A stretch of DNA of 64,000 nucleotides, taken from assembly GCA_028023455.1 (NCBI GenBank), contig JAQFVV010006246.1, positions 2,907,501 to 2,971,500 of the forward strand, in the 5' to 3' direction. Below, one piece after another: positions 35,613 through 46,690 of the stretch. This DNA comes from Epiperipatus broadwayi (lineage: Eukaryota; Onychophora; Udeonychophora; Euonychophora; Peripatidae). A program made the translations under genes and the position numbers. The notes under the pieces were generated by a model. The model made no database searches, had not been told where the DNA came from, and was given only the letters and a program-made list of their open reading frames with translations. The first letter of the stretch is position 1; each line of letters begins with the position of its first letter.

Positions 35613-36160
35613 TGGGACCTGAAATCTATTATGCCACTGCCATAGTCTGTTCTAGAAAATGCCACCAGCCATCAACATTCACCCATGCACACATTCCAGG
35701 AAACCTTCAGATAAATGCTGCAAGAGCTCAAATCCTGTCATCCATATTTTAATACCTTCCTAAATTAATTATCACTAGAGTATAATTGTAATTTTTTAAA
35801 GCTTAACAATATCAAAAGTTAATATTTATTGTAAATAAACGAATCGACTTTTTAACCCTTTTCTCTTTGAAATTATTTATAACTTGTTTTTTATTTTCCT
35901 ATAACTCAAGCTCACAATATATTTTAATATGTTTATTAAATATGAAAATATATTTATTTGTTGTATACTAATTCCAATGGTATACATTTCATGCTTTGTT
36001 TTTTTTTTACAAACTTCACTCACGACATTTCAAAAAAGGTAATTTGCTAGAAAGCAAATTATGTTCACAAGGGGGAAGGGAGGTTAGCAAGAAGAGAATT
36101 AATTTTAAAATAAAATAAATTGTTTTATCTTTCTCGCAAGTGAAGTTATGTCAAATATAT
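35613..36160. other. Spacer, nothing recognised
   Basis: AT-rich, no open frame of note. It ends in the ATAT that flanks element A. Confidence 0.5.
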
Positions 36161-37703
36161 TGTAACAAACGGGGTTCAAATACAAGCGTATGTAATATAT
36201 TACTAATTGCGAGTGTTAATGTTGAGCGACTATATACGAAAAGATATATATATGTAAATAGTCATTCGAACCCTGTTACAAATAGCGTGAATGTTAGGTG
36301 GGTATGCTTATATAAATATATTTGTATATGTGAGTATAAAATGTGTGTGTATTAACGGTGATGGTTCCAAGCAATTATATACGGAGCTGTATAAGTTGTA
36401 ATTGATTATTCATATATATTTTATCTGTTAAAATTTTTCTTTAAGTCTGGTTAATAATATTGTCGGTAACCCGTGTTTTCTTTTGCTAATTAATCTTTTG
36501 AACATATGAAGATAGAAATAAAAATAAATCAGTTGCTGTAGGCAGTTTAGTAATAACTGGCGTCAAGAAGTCCGAAAACGGGTCAGGTGGGTATCTTTGG
36601 AAAACAATAGAAGAACGGGACAGTGGCGTAGGGATATTGGAAGAAAATTTTACAAAGTTAAAGAGTGAAAACAAAAGAACTTTTTTGTGGGCTCGAGAGG
36701 AGAAAAAAAAAACGTGGCTTGGACTACGGATTATGTGGACGTATAAATTTTCTTAAGAAGTTTATTAATATTTCCCACCCAAAATGTCGGGGTAATTCAA
36801 TAGCGTTAGTTTCGTTAACCGATCCAGTGGACAGTTGTCGTGGAACTCATCTGAAGTGGACCTACGAACTTCGCTATACAAAAAAAAGAGTTCTTGTTTC
36901 ATCAAGAGTAATGGCAAGGAAAGATCTATGAAATTGGACCCTTTCATAAAGCGAGTGAATCATCTACTCCACCTCCAGAATAAGTTATTCGATATACCAT
37001 ATTGGAACTACTTGCCATCCATTATATCAACCAGACCAGTATTCGTGGAGAATTATAAATGCGGACTTGTCTTTGACCGTGTGAACAGTCGACGGTACTT
37101 AAGGTAAATTGACGTTTACACTAAATATATGTTCAATGAATGCGTCTTGGTAAAGAAACTAGTGTTACCTCAATATTAATGCTATAATAAATCTCTTTTA
37201 AATTAAATAAAGTAACAACATTAAATAAACAGCTCTGATGTATAATTGCATTATTTTGATGCATATATGAATTACATATGTGTGTATCAGAGTAAATGGG
37301 CTGTGCACTTGAATATTAGTATATTTATATGCGTGGATAAATGAGATTTTATCGGTATTAAGTATGGTAATAAATAGAGTAAATTGTATGATAACATTCG
37401 GGTTGAGTTATTAGATTTATAACGGATAAATTATCGGACAGAATAGATAGACACATAAGACTTAGTTGGGTAGTGTTTAGCTTTGTTCTCTAGTTAGACT
37501 ATAGTCCCCAAACCCTGAGATTGAGCTGGTACGGATGCGCTACCATAAAGAGATATATATATATCTGAACCCTTATTTACGTTTTCGATGAGATAATTCT
37601 TATCCATGTGTAAGATTGGCACGTGAGATGGAACCAGACCATGCTCACATATATCCTCATTCAAAGCTACGGGTAGAAGCATACAATGGCGATGTAAAAT
37701 ATA
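36161..37703 (+). repeat. Left LTR arm of element A
   Basis: Starts TGTAAC. Homologous in reverse to 39290-40834. Homology stops at 37703, 17 bp before a good primer-binding site, so the arm is probably the whole LTR even though its 3' end (gtaaaatata) has lost the usual CA. Confidence 0.75.
36502..37107 (+). pseudogene. Unidentified coding remnant inside LTR-A
   Basis: Within the LTR, plus-strand frames join in order with shifts only at A homopolymers. 36502-36755 is open with a Lys/Glu-rich segment containing ENKRTFLWAREE. 36665-36931 contains INISHPKCRGNSIALVSL and HLKWTYELRYTKK. 36835-37107 contains NGKERSMKLDPFIKRVNHLL and LFDIPYWNYLPSI. The composition is protein-like, not AT-biased, and the same frames are readable in the other arm (39890-40493, minus), where one A run has an extra base that keeps the frame open but a CGA-to-TGA change adds a stop. 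I recognise no family. It may be an accessory gene carried in the LTR or captured host sequence. Confidence 0.45.
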
Positions 37704-37719
37704 ATGGATAGTATTATAA

Positions 37720-37738
37720 TGGGTGCCCAACGTGATGC
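37720..37738 (+). other. Primer-binding-site candidate of element A
   Basis: TGGGTGCCCAACGTGATGC lies just after the end of the shared arm and resembles the CCCAACxTGGGG-type sites of elements B and C. A weaker alternative, TGGCACGTAATT at 38152, would put the LTR end at 38147. Confidence 0.5.
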
Positions 37739-37814
37739 TACGAATGTTAGAGAATGGGCATTTAAAAGGGCATCCTAACGTAATGTAAAAAGAGCGTACA
37801 AACGAGAGTTGGAG

Positions 37815-37847
37815 TTTTTTTTTTTTTTTTAAAAAAAAGGGGGGGGG
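37815..37847 (+). repeat. Stacked homopolymers T16-A8-G9
   Basis: Three consecutive homopolymer runs in the leader of element A. The run lengths may be unreliable in any assembly. Confidence 0.8.
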
Positions 37848-38183
37848 AAATAAAAGTGATAGTTTGTTATAAATCAGAAAGAGTTTGAATACATATTGGA
37901 AATATAGTAGATGGGCAGATTTGGCGGTGTTAATATACGGATGGAAAAGTTCTCGAGTGGTCAAGGGGGAAAATAGCATTGAAGTATGTCCTGGGTATAT
38001 ATATAACATCATAGTTTATAAATAGAGGTTGCAGAATTTATCTAATATTGGGATATTATAAAACAATATCGTTCAATATGATAATAAAGGAGGGGCAAAG
38101 GTCTATCGAGTGGGTCATGCAGTGGACCACTGGAAACCGGGGTGACAAACCTGGCACGTAATTAAAATAGTAATAGAGAGAAA

Positions 38184-39239
38184 ATGAAGCCAAAAAATAA
38201 ACAGAATGGGGAAAAGCAGAAGGTGACGGAAGAGAAGGAAGTAAATGTATTGGAGAGCATTTTAGAAAGATTAGAAGGTCTAGAACTCCGATTTTAGGAA
38301 ATGGACGAGAGGTTCGAATGGAGATTTCAGGAGATAGAACAGAGAATAGGGATAGAAAGCAAGGAAAGGGTGGAGAAGTCTGACGATAAAGAAGTAAAAG
38401 GAAGTTTAGATGAAGGAGAGAATATAAAACAGGGGCCGAAGTCTAGTGAGACGGAAAGACCGAAGCATATGGATAAATGTAGGGGTATGGCGGTACACAC
38501 CCACGTGAACCATTTTTTAAAAATACAGCAGTTTGAAGGCCAAATGGGGGAAGCTCCTGTGGAATAGCTACAAAGCCTACGAAGATACTTTGGCATGAAT
38601 CCCATGCCAGAGGAAGGTAAATTGGTGGTAGCATACAGCCATCTAAGTGGGAATGCCCAAGAGTGGTGGGACTCATTGTCCCAACAGCCCACAACCTTTG
38701 AGGAGTACCAGAAGAAGATACGAGAGACTTTCTGGTCAGAAGACCACCAGGAACTCGTGCAGTACCATGTGATGCAAGAGAAATATGAGGAAGGAAAGGA
38801 AGAAAATTTCTCTCAATTTTTTCATCGCCAAGTGGCAAGACTAAGGACACTGGACGCGTGTCACCTATCTGAAAGCCACATCATTCGAATTGTAAGGCAC
38901 AATATGCCTATGAATGTGGAAAGAATGATGTTGGGGGTGAGGAAGGCATCCATCAGAGAAGTGGCAGAGCTGCTTAATGCTCTGGATATGAGTATATATG
39001 ACCATAACACACCATTGAAGCGAGGGAAGGAAGTTAAAGATATGCAAAATATTAAATTTGGGATGGAAGGACACACGAGAGGGGATGCCACGCATAGAAA
39101 AGGTGGTGATGATAGTCACAGACCGAGATGGCAATACAAACTGGAAGCTCGACGTCCGCCAGATAAGCCAAAGTTCGTCCAAGAAAAAAGACCGTGGTCA
39201 CCGAAACAGAAAGGTGGTACCAAGGGGAACAAAGGATAA
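38184..39239 (+). pseudogene. gag pseudogene of element A, one frame with two TAG stops
   Basis: From ATG at 38184 a single frame of about 352 codons runs to TAA at 39237. It is interrupted only by TAG at 38295 and TAG at 38565; both could come from CAG by one C-to-T change. Features in order are a Lys/Glu-rich N-terminus, a coiled-coil stretch (ERFEWRFQEIEQRIG), the capsid-like block with NAQEWWDSLSQQPTTFEEYQ, SHIIRIVRHNMPMNVERMM and VAELLNALD, and a basic C-terminus rich in Arg and Lys (HRPRWQYKLEARR) that could bind nucleic acid. No CCHC motif is seen. It is the best-preserved of the three gag remnants. Protease and pol are absent: the inverted LTR starts 51 bp later. Confidence 0.88.
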
Positions 39240-39289
39240 GGAAGAGTCGTTTAAGAAGCCGTTCAAATACACAGAAGGTATTTGAAGGC

Positions 39290-40834
39290 TATATTTTACA
39301 TCGCCATTGTACGCTTCTACCCGTAGCTTCGAATGAGGATATTTGTGAGCATGGTCTGGTTCCATCTCATGTACCAATCTTACACATAGATAAGAATTAT
39401 CTCATCGAAAACGTAAATAACGGTTCGGATATATATATATCTCTTTATGGTAGCGCATCCGTACCAGCTCAATCTCAGGGTTTGGAGACTATAGTCTAAC
39501 TAGAGAACAAAGCTAAACACTACCCAACTAAGTCTTATGTGTCTATCTATTCTGTCCGATAATTTATCCGTTATAAATCTAATAACTCAACCCAAATGTT
39601 ATCATACAATTTACTCTATTTATTACCATACTTAATACCAATAAAATCTCATTTATCCACGCATATAAATATACCAATATTCAAGCGCACAGCCCATTTA
39701 CTCTGATACACACATATGTAATTTATATACGCATCAAAATAATGCAATTATACATCAGAGCTGTTTATTTAATGTTGTTACTTTATTTAATTTAAAAGAG
39801 ATTTATTATAGCATTAATATTGAGGTAACACTAGTTTCTTTACCAAGACGCATTCATTGAACATATATTTAGTGTAAACGTCAATTTACCTTAAGTACCG
39901 TCGACTGTTCACACGGTCAAAGACAAGTCCGCATTTATAATTTCTCCACGAATACTGGTCTGGTTGATATAACGGATGGCAAGTAGTTCCAATATGGTAT
40001 ATCGAATAGCTTATTCTGGAGGTGGAGTAGATGATTCACTCACTTTATGAAAGGGTCCAATTTCATAGATCTTTCCTTGCCATTACTCTTGATGAAACAA
40101 GAACTCTTTTTTTTTGTATAGCGAAGTTCGTAGGTCCACTTCAGATGAGTTCCACAACAACTGTCCACTGGATCGGTTAACGAAACTAACGCTATTGAAT
40201 TACCCCGACATTTTGGGTGGGAAATATTAATAAACTTCTTAAGAAAATTTATACATCCACACAATCCGTAATCCAAGCCATGTTATTTTTTTCTCCTCTC
40301 GAGCCCACAAAAAAGTTCTTTTGTTTTCACTCTTTAACTTTGTAAAATTTTCTTCCAATATCCCTACGCCACTGTCCCGTTCTTCTATTGTTTTCCAAAG
40401 ATACCCACCTGACCCGTTTTCGGACTTCTTGATGCCAGTTATTACTAAACCACCTACAGCAACTGATTTATTTCTATTTCTATCTTCATATGTTCAAAAG
40501 ATTAATTAGCAAAAGAAAACACGTGTTACCGACAATATTATTAACCAGACTTAAAGAAAAATTTTAACGGATAAAATATATAAAAATAATCAATTACAAC
40601 TTATACAGCTCCATATATAATTGCTTGGAACCATCACCGTTAATACACACACACATTTTATACTCACATATACAAATATATTTATATAAGCATGCCCACC
40701 TAACATTCACACTATTTGTAACAGGGTTCGAATGACTATTTACATATATATCTTTTCGTATATAGTCGCTCAACATTAACACTCACAATTAGTAATATAT
40801 TACATACGCTTGTATTCGAACCCCGTTTGTTACA
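39290..40834 (-). repeat. Right LTR arm of element A, inverted
   Basis: Reverse complement of 36161-37703 with scattered differences, ending GTTACA before atat. It carries mirrored copies of the LTR open frames, for example 40321-40509 against 36486-36674. Confidence 0.85.
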
Positions 40835-40838
40835 ATAT

Positions 40839-42306
40839 GTATATTAAAATATATGTATGTTAATCATTCAAATAGTTTTGCTATCGATTTCCCAGGATGG
40901 GACTCCATAATTTTAGATTTTGTTAAAGTTAAATAAAATAAAATGCCCTATATTTTGACCTGGATACAGTGCTGTTGAAAAAGTATCAGTTAATTATCTT
41001 GCCCTTTTTTAAAGGTAAAAATTAGACAAGTGGGAAGGGAGAATCTATTCGAGAACTATTTTTCCTTATTCTATAGATATGTTGATTTGTTATTTAAATA
41101 TTTTATGTGAAGTAATTGGTTGCGCAGGTTGATCTCTATGCAGTATTAGATCATTAAAGGCTATTTAATTATAATTATTTCCATTTGGTTATTATGAAAT
41201 CTCAAGTTAATAAGGAATGCTAGGAGTAGTTTTGATAGACTAAAATGGTCACATATTTGTGTTGGAATCTGACTCTCATTTTCACATACATCTATGAGCT
41301 GGAGAGTAATCAAGGTAGAGTTGGGTAGCCTGCATGATATCTGTACAGGCAGACATGGAGCTCTTGTAATTCCTACTTGCTTTCAGTATTATGTCGCAAC
41401 ATGGAGGATGTATGAAACCCCTTTTCTTTATTGGAGTAGGAATGCAAGTGTTTGTCAAGCAGCTCGTGTAAACTTACATGTGTTTTCTTTCATTTGCATT
41501 CATATGTTTATTAACCCGATATTGTTTCACTTTATTTTATTGCCTATATAATACATAAGTCAAATAGAAATGATTCTACTCAGGAATCTTTGTCCTGAGT
41601 AACCAATTCTTTTGTTTTGGCCCATGATTACTTAAATCATTTAATTTTAACTAATTCACATTATAGATTTATAAAGAATGACTAAGTTGAAGGTCAAATT
41701 AATGTGGCTTGGGTGCTTGATAATTAACTGTTCTGTTCTTTTTCATAATAGCTTGCAGTACTAAACACTGTCAGTTTTTTTAACACTGTTCCAGTGAGGT
41801 CCATTTTTAAAATAAATAAAAATAAAATGGTTATTTTAATTAAGATTTAATTGCTATTCGCAAAGAAAAGCAAAATAAATGATTTTTTTTTCTTACGCCT
41901 CTTGAATAAGACATCAAATAAATTTTGTTATAATTGTTTTTTTTACATCACTTTAATATAAAATGTCTTGGAATATTTAAATCAGAAAGAATATGTTTAT
42001 TCTTTTTATAAATCAGTTTGTCGAATGTTGAACATGCTGATTGATCAAAATCATCCTGCTATTTTGTAATAAATGTGAATGAAAATTTAGGTATATCCAA
42101 AAGCTATGGTCATTTAATTTAAGTTTTTTTTAAAAAAAATAATGTAAGCAAATAAATTTATGCAAACTAAATAAATTAAAAGTTAACCGCTAATGTAAAT
42201 CTGTCTACTTGTATAAATATAAAATTTATGTAAAAAACTTTGTTTTTAGTGGGCTTGTAAAGTGTAAATTTAAATCATTAATGTGTTAATATATATATAT
42301 ATATAT
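40839..42306. other. Spacer between elements A and B, no supported gene
   Basis: An 85-codon plus-strand frame at 41294-41551 has Cys and aromatic residues but no family resemblance I can name. The stretch ends in (AT)n at about 42287-42306. Confidence 0.45.
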
Positions 42307-45300
42307 TGTAACAGGCACATATGTATGTTACATTATTTTTTATTAGTAAACATAAAAAAAAAGGTCGCCAATAAAAATTTCTTTTTTTAAGAATTAAAAA
42401 CTGAAAATTAAAAAATCATCTTAAACTCGCATATATATAAAATCACACAGATAAATAATTATTAAAATAAAACTTTATTAAAAAAAGAGTATTTTAAAAC
42501 TAAATTTTCAGAAAAGATTTAGAGATAAAAATATATGTTTAAGTTTGAAAACAAATTAATTAATCCTTTGTAAAATGGAAATGATTATTTTAATTAGTAA
42601 ACTAGCCTTGGGCATTTAAATGTATAAGAATTGGTCAAATAGGAAAACAATAGAAACTTTTAGCAAATGAAAAAAATCCATCGGGAAATTGGACCTCAAC
42701 AAAAAGGTTTTCACCATCATGACATAATGTTGAGTTAATCCACAAAATTATTATAAAAGGAAAGGTTTGAAAATAAAAGGGTTAATTAGTTATTACGATG
42801 TGACTATATGTGTTAGTATGGAGTTGAAGGAGAAGGGATTGAAAAGATGCACTCTTCAATCCCTTCAGTTTTGTTTAAAAAAAGCAGAAATGACATTGTT
42901 TTTTTTTACATTAAGGACCAACTAAACTAAAAGACTGCCAGATAAAATAAATAAATAAAAACAACGGCTAACTCAACCAATCTTTTTAGGACGTCATGGG
43001 AATTCATGTTCAAATGGCAAGCAACAGATAAAGATGAACTGTTTTAAACCATAAGAACTTTATAATTAATGAACATTAGATTAAAAACTTTCCATATTTA
43101 AAATAATTAAGAAATAGAATCCAATCTGACCAACATTATTTATTAATTAGTTATAATTTTATTTAATGTATTTGTTTTGTAAAATCATTTCCATTTATTT
43201 ATTTATTTGTTCTTTAAGTTTTATTATGATTTCTGTTTTTCATTAAACTAGTTATATAAACATTAAACTTAAGTTGGGCATGAATGGCTATATAGATTTG
43301 TAAAGTTATATTAGTGGAGGGTAATCTTAGGTTATTCATTTCGTAGTTGAATTAGGGCAATGGATTGGATATATTGGTGTAATTACTAGATGTAGTATGA
43401 GATTCGCTATGGGCAGAATCACTTTTATACACCGCACACTTTTGTTTTGCCTATGGAAGGGATTATAAGATGTAGAACGCTGTTCCTTCCTATGGAGTTT
43501 TTTTTTATTGCTCTCATTGTCAGATAGATGTAATATTCCTATCTGATGAGAAGCAGTTTCTTCTCTTAACCTAATTGTGCTGCCATATTCGTATTACATT
43601 GAACACATCAATACATCAGATGGATTGAAGTTTGGTTTGACTGTGAACCTTTGGCCTATGGTTAAACAAGGATTGAATATTTTCTTTTCAAATGCAAATC
43701 TGTGTAGTCTATTCATACTTGACACTCTAAATAAAGATGCATTAAATTTAAGTTGGATATAGATGCTTGCATGGGTTCATTACCGGTTGATTATGTTTTT
43801 GGTTTTCATATTCGATCAAAATATATATAGACATTCGGTAAATACTGATACCTTATGGTGAGTATCCAAAATCTATTTATTCGGATGTCTTTTAAGTTAT
43901 TGGTGTTAATGCAAGCATCTTATGGTGAATGCTATTGGGTTACTTATAAATTTCCTTCTGCAATTGACGGTATCAATGATTTTGTATTTTGATCGTTTAT
44001 GTTTATTTTGAAATGGTTTTGACCGTGGAATCTATGTAACCGATTTATACTCAACATTTTTAAACAAATCTGTGCAAACTAATAATAGTATAAAATGTAA
44101 AATGTAAATTAAAAATCTAAAATAAAGTAAAAATAATGTTAAATGTTAAAGTAAACATATTAAAATAATAATGTTAAAGCTTATATATATATATATATGT
44201 GCATAAATAAATTTTTGTATGTTAATTATTGGCAGTGGCTTATTTTATTTATTTTTCAATATTGAAATATAATTAGATAAGATATTATATATTATTAAAT
44301 CTCTGCTACTCCTGAGCTAGTGACTTGGGCTAGTGACCAGATATCAAAATATATAAATAAAATTAAAAAAAATTTTTTTTAGTTACGTATCTGTCTACTT
44401 TATAAATTTTTCTAGGTTTAAATGCCTAGATGGTGCCCTGTAGTGCAGATTACGTTAAGTGTTATTTTCTCTGGATCGTTACAACTGGCCCCAAGTTGGG
44501 TGCCAGTTGTAACGATCCGGAGAAAATAACACTTAATGTAGTCTGCACTACAGGGCACTATCTAGGCATTTGAACCTAGAAAATTTTATAAAGTAGGCAG
44601 ATACATATGTCAAAAAAATTATTTTATTTATATATTTTGATATCCGTTCATTAGCCCAAGTCATTAGCTCAGGGAGTAGCAGAGATTTAATAATATAATA
44701 TCTTATCTAATTATATTTCAATATTAAAAAATAAATAAAATAAGTCACTGCCAGTAATTAACATACAAAAAATTATTTACGCACGTATATATATATATAT
44801 AAGCTTTAACATTATTATTTTAATATGTTTACTTTAACATTTAACATTATTTTTACTTTTATTTTAGATTTTTAATTTACATTTTAAATTTTATACTATT
44901 ATTAGTTCACACAGATTTGTTTAAAAATATTGAGTATAGATCGGTTATATAGATTCCACGGTCAAAAACATTTCAAAATAAACATAAACGATCAAAATAC
45001 AAAATCATTGATACCATCAATTGCAGAGGGAAATTTATAAGTAACCCAATAGCATTCACCATAAGATGCTTGCATTAACACCAATAACTTAAAAGGCATC
45101 CGAATAAATACATTTTGGATACTCACCATAAGGTATCAGTATTTACCAAATGTCTATATATATTTTGATCGAATATGAAAACCAAAAACATAATCAACTG
45201 GTAATGAACCCATGCAAGCATCTATACCCAACTTAAATTTAATGCGTCTTTATTTAGAGTGTTGAGTATGAATAGACTACACAGATTTGCATTTGAAAAG

Positions 45301-46676
45301 AAAATATTCAATCCTTGTTTAACCTTAGGCCAAAGGTTCGCAGTCAAACCAAAATTCAAACCATCTGATATATTAATGTGTTCAATGTAATACGAATACG
45401 GCAGCACAATTAGGTTAAGAAAAGAAACTGCTTCTCATCAGATAGGAATATTACATCTATCTGATGATGAGAGCAATAAAAAAAACTCCATAGGAAGAAA
45501 CAGTGTTCTACATCTTATAATCCCTTCCATAGGCAAAACGGAAGTGTGCGGCGTATAAAAGTGATTCTGCCCACTGTGAATCTTGTACTACATCTACTAA
45601 TTACACCAATATATCCAATCCATTGACCTAATTCAACTATGAAACGAATAACCTAAGATTACCCTCCCCTAATATAACTTTACAAATCTATATAGCCATT
45701 CACGTCCGACTTAAGTTTAATGTTTATATAACTAGTTTAATGAAAAACAGAAATCATAATAAAACTTAAAGAACAAATAAATAAATAAATGGAAATGATT
45801 TTACAAAAGAAATACATTAAATGAAATTATAACTAATTAATAAATAACGTTGGTCAGATAGGATTCTATTTCTTAATTATTTTAAATACGGAAAGTTTTT
45901 AATTTAATGTTCATTAATTATAAAGTTCTTACGGTTTAAAACAGTTCATCTTTATCTGTTGCTTGCCATTTGAACATGAATTCCCATGCCATCCTAAAAA
46001 GATTGGTTGAGTTAGCCGTTTTTTTTTATTTATTTTATCCGGAGGTCTTTTAGTTTAGTTGGTCTTAATGTAGAAAAAAAAAACAATGTCATTTCTCCTT
46101 TTTTTAACAAAACTGAAGGGATTGAAGAGTGCATCTTTTCAATCCCTTCTCCTTCAACTCCACACTAACACATATAGGTACATCGTAATAACTAATTAAC
46201 CCTTTTATTTTCAAAACTTCCCTTTTATAATAATTTTGTGGATTAACTCAACATTACGTCATGATGGTGAAAACCTTTTCATTGAGGTCCGATTTTCCGA
46301 TGGATTTCTTTCATTTGATAAAAATTTCTATTGTTTTTCTATCTGACCGATGCTTATACATTTAAATGCCCAAGGCTAGTTTACTAATTAAAATAATCAT
46401 TTCCATTTTACAAAAGATTAATTAATTTGTTTTCAAACTTAAACATATATTTTTATCTCTAAATCTTTTCTGAAAATTTAGTTTTAAACTACTCTTTTTT
46501 TAATAAAGTTTTATTTTAATAATTATTTATCTGTGCAATTTTATATATATGCGAGTTTAAGATAATTTTTTAATTTTCAATTTTTAATTCTTAAAAAAAT
46601 AAATTTTTATTGGCTAACTTTTTTTTTTTATGTTTACTAATAAAAAATAATGTAATGTACGTATGTTCCCGTTACA
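42307..46676 (+). mobile_element. Element B: two LTRs joined head to head at the primer-binding site
   Basis: LTR 1 (42307-44483) starts TGTAACAGGCAC and ends GGATCGTTACA. A 24-bp centre follows (44484-44507). LTR 2 (44508-46676) is the reverse complement of LTR 1 and ends GTTACA. Lengths are 2177 and 2169 bp, and the arms differ by scattered substitutions and small indels. Both sides are (AT)n. The centre reads, on the minus strand, as AC plus a TGGCACCCAACTTGGGG site, a good tRNA primer-binding site, with ACTGGC mirrored at the other side. Nothing else of an internal region is left. An ORF of 61 codons is mirrored at 43577-43762 and 45222-45407 but is not convincing as a gene. Confidence 0.88.
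44484..44507 (-). other. Palindrome centre of element B: primer-binding site
   Basis: Minus strand TGGCACCCAACTTGGGGCC starts two bases after the LTR end, the classical position. Six bases, ACTGGC, are shared by both orientations and may be the microhomology used to join them. Confidence 0.7.
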
Positions 46677-46690
46677 ATATATATATATAT
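46677..46690. repeat. (AT)7 between elements B and E2
   Basis: 14 bp of pure AT separate GTTACA of B from TATACAC of E2, consistent with two integrations into one AT tract. Confidence 0.85.

Larger units (their letters stand above)
36161..40834 (+). mobile_element. Element A: gag fragment between two inverted LTRs
   Basis: It begins TGTAACAAACGGGG and ends with the mirror image CCCCGTTTGTTACA. Both ends are flanked by atat (36157-36160, 40835-40838), a 4-bp duplication. LTR-like arms of about 1.54 kb (36161-37703 and 39290-40834) are inverted, not direct. Between them lie a primer-binding-site candidate, a leader, a gag pseudogene and about 50 bp. No pol is present. Normal LTR elements have direct LTRs. 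Inverted LTRs around one end of the internal region resemble autointegration or strand-switch products. The arms differ by a few percent, so the structure is old and not a simple assembly fold-back. Confidence 0.82.

Noticed and set aside
37494-38012. A 172-codon minus-strand gene
   Set aside because: It spans the LTR arm end, the homopolymer stack and the leader, and its second half is just the LTR in antisense, mirrored at 39194-39499.
38327-39182. Minus-strand open frames across element A gag
   Set aside because: They are shadows of the plus-strand gag, which carries the recognisable capsid motifs.
43517-45475. Hammerhead motif from CTGATGAG in both arms of element B
   Set aside because: CTGATGAG is present, but no GAAAC box follows at a suitable distance. 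The site forms only a plain hairpin (catcagatag/ctatctgatg).
36161-46676. Palindromes A and B as assembly or chimeric-read artefacts
   Set aside because: The arms differ by many scattered substitutions and indels and have target duplications or AT flanks. A read artefact would give identical arms. Long-read confirmation is still useful.
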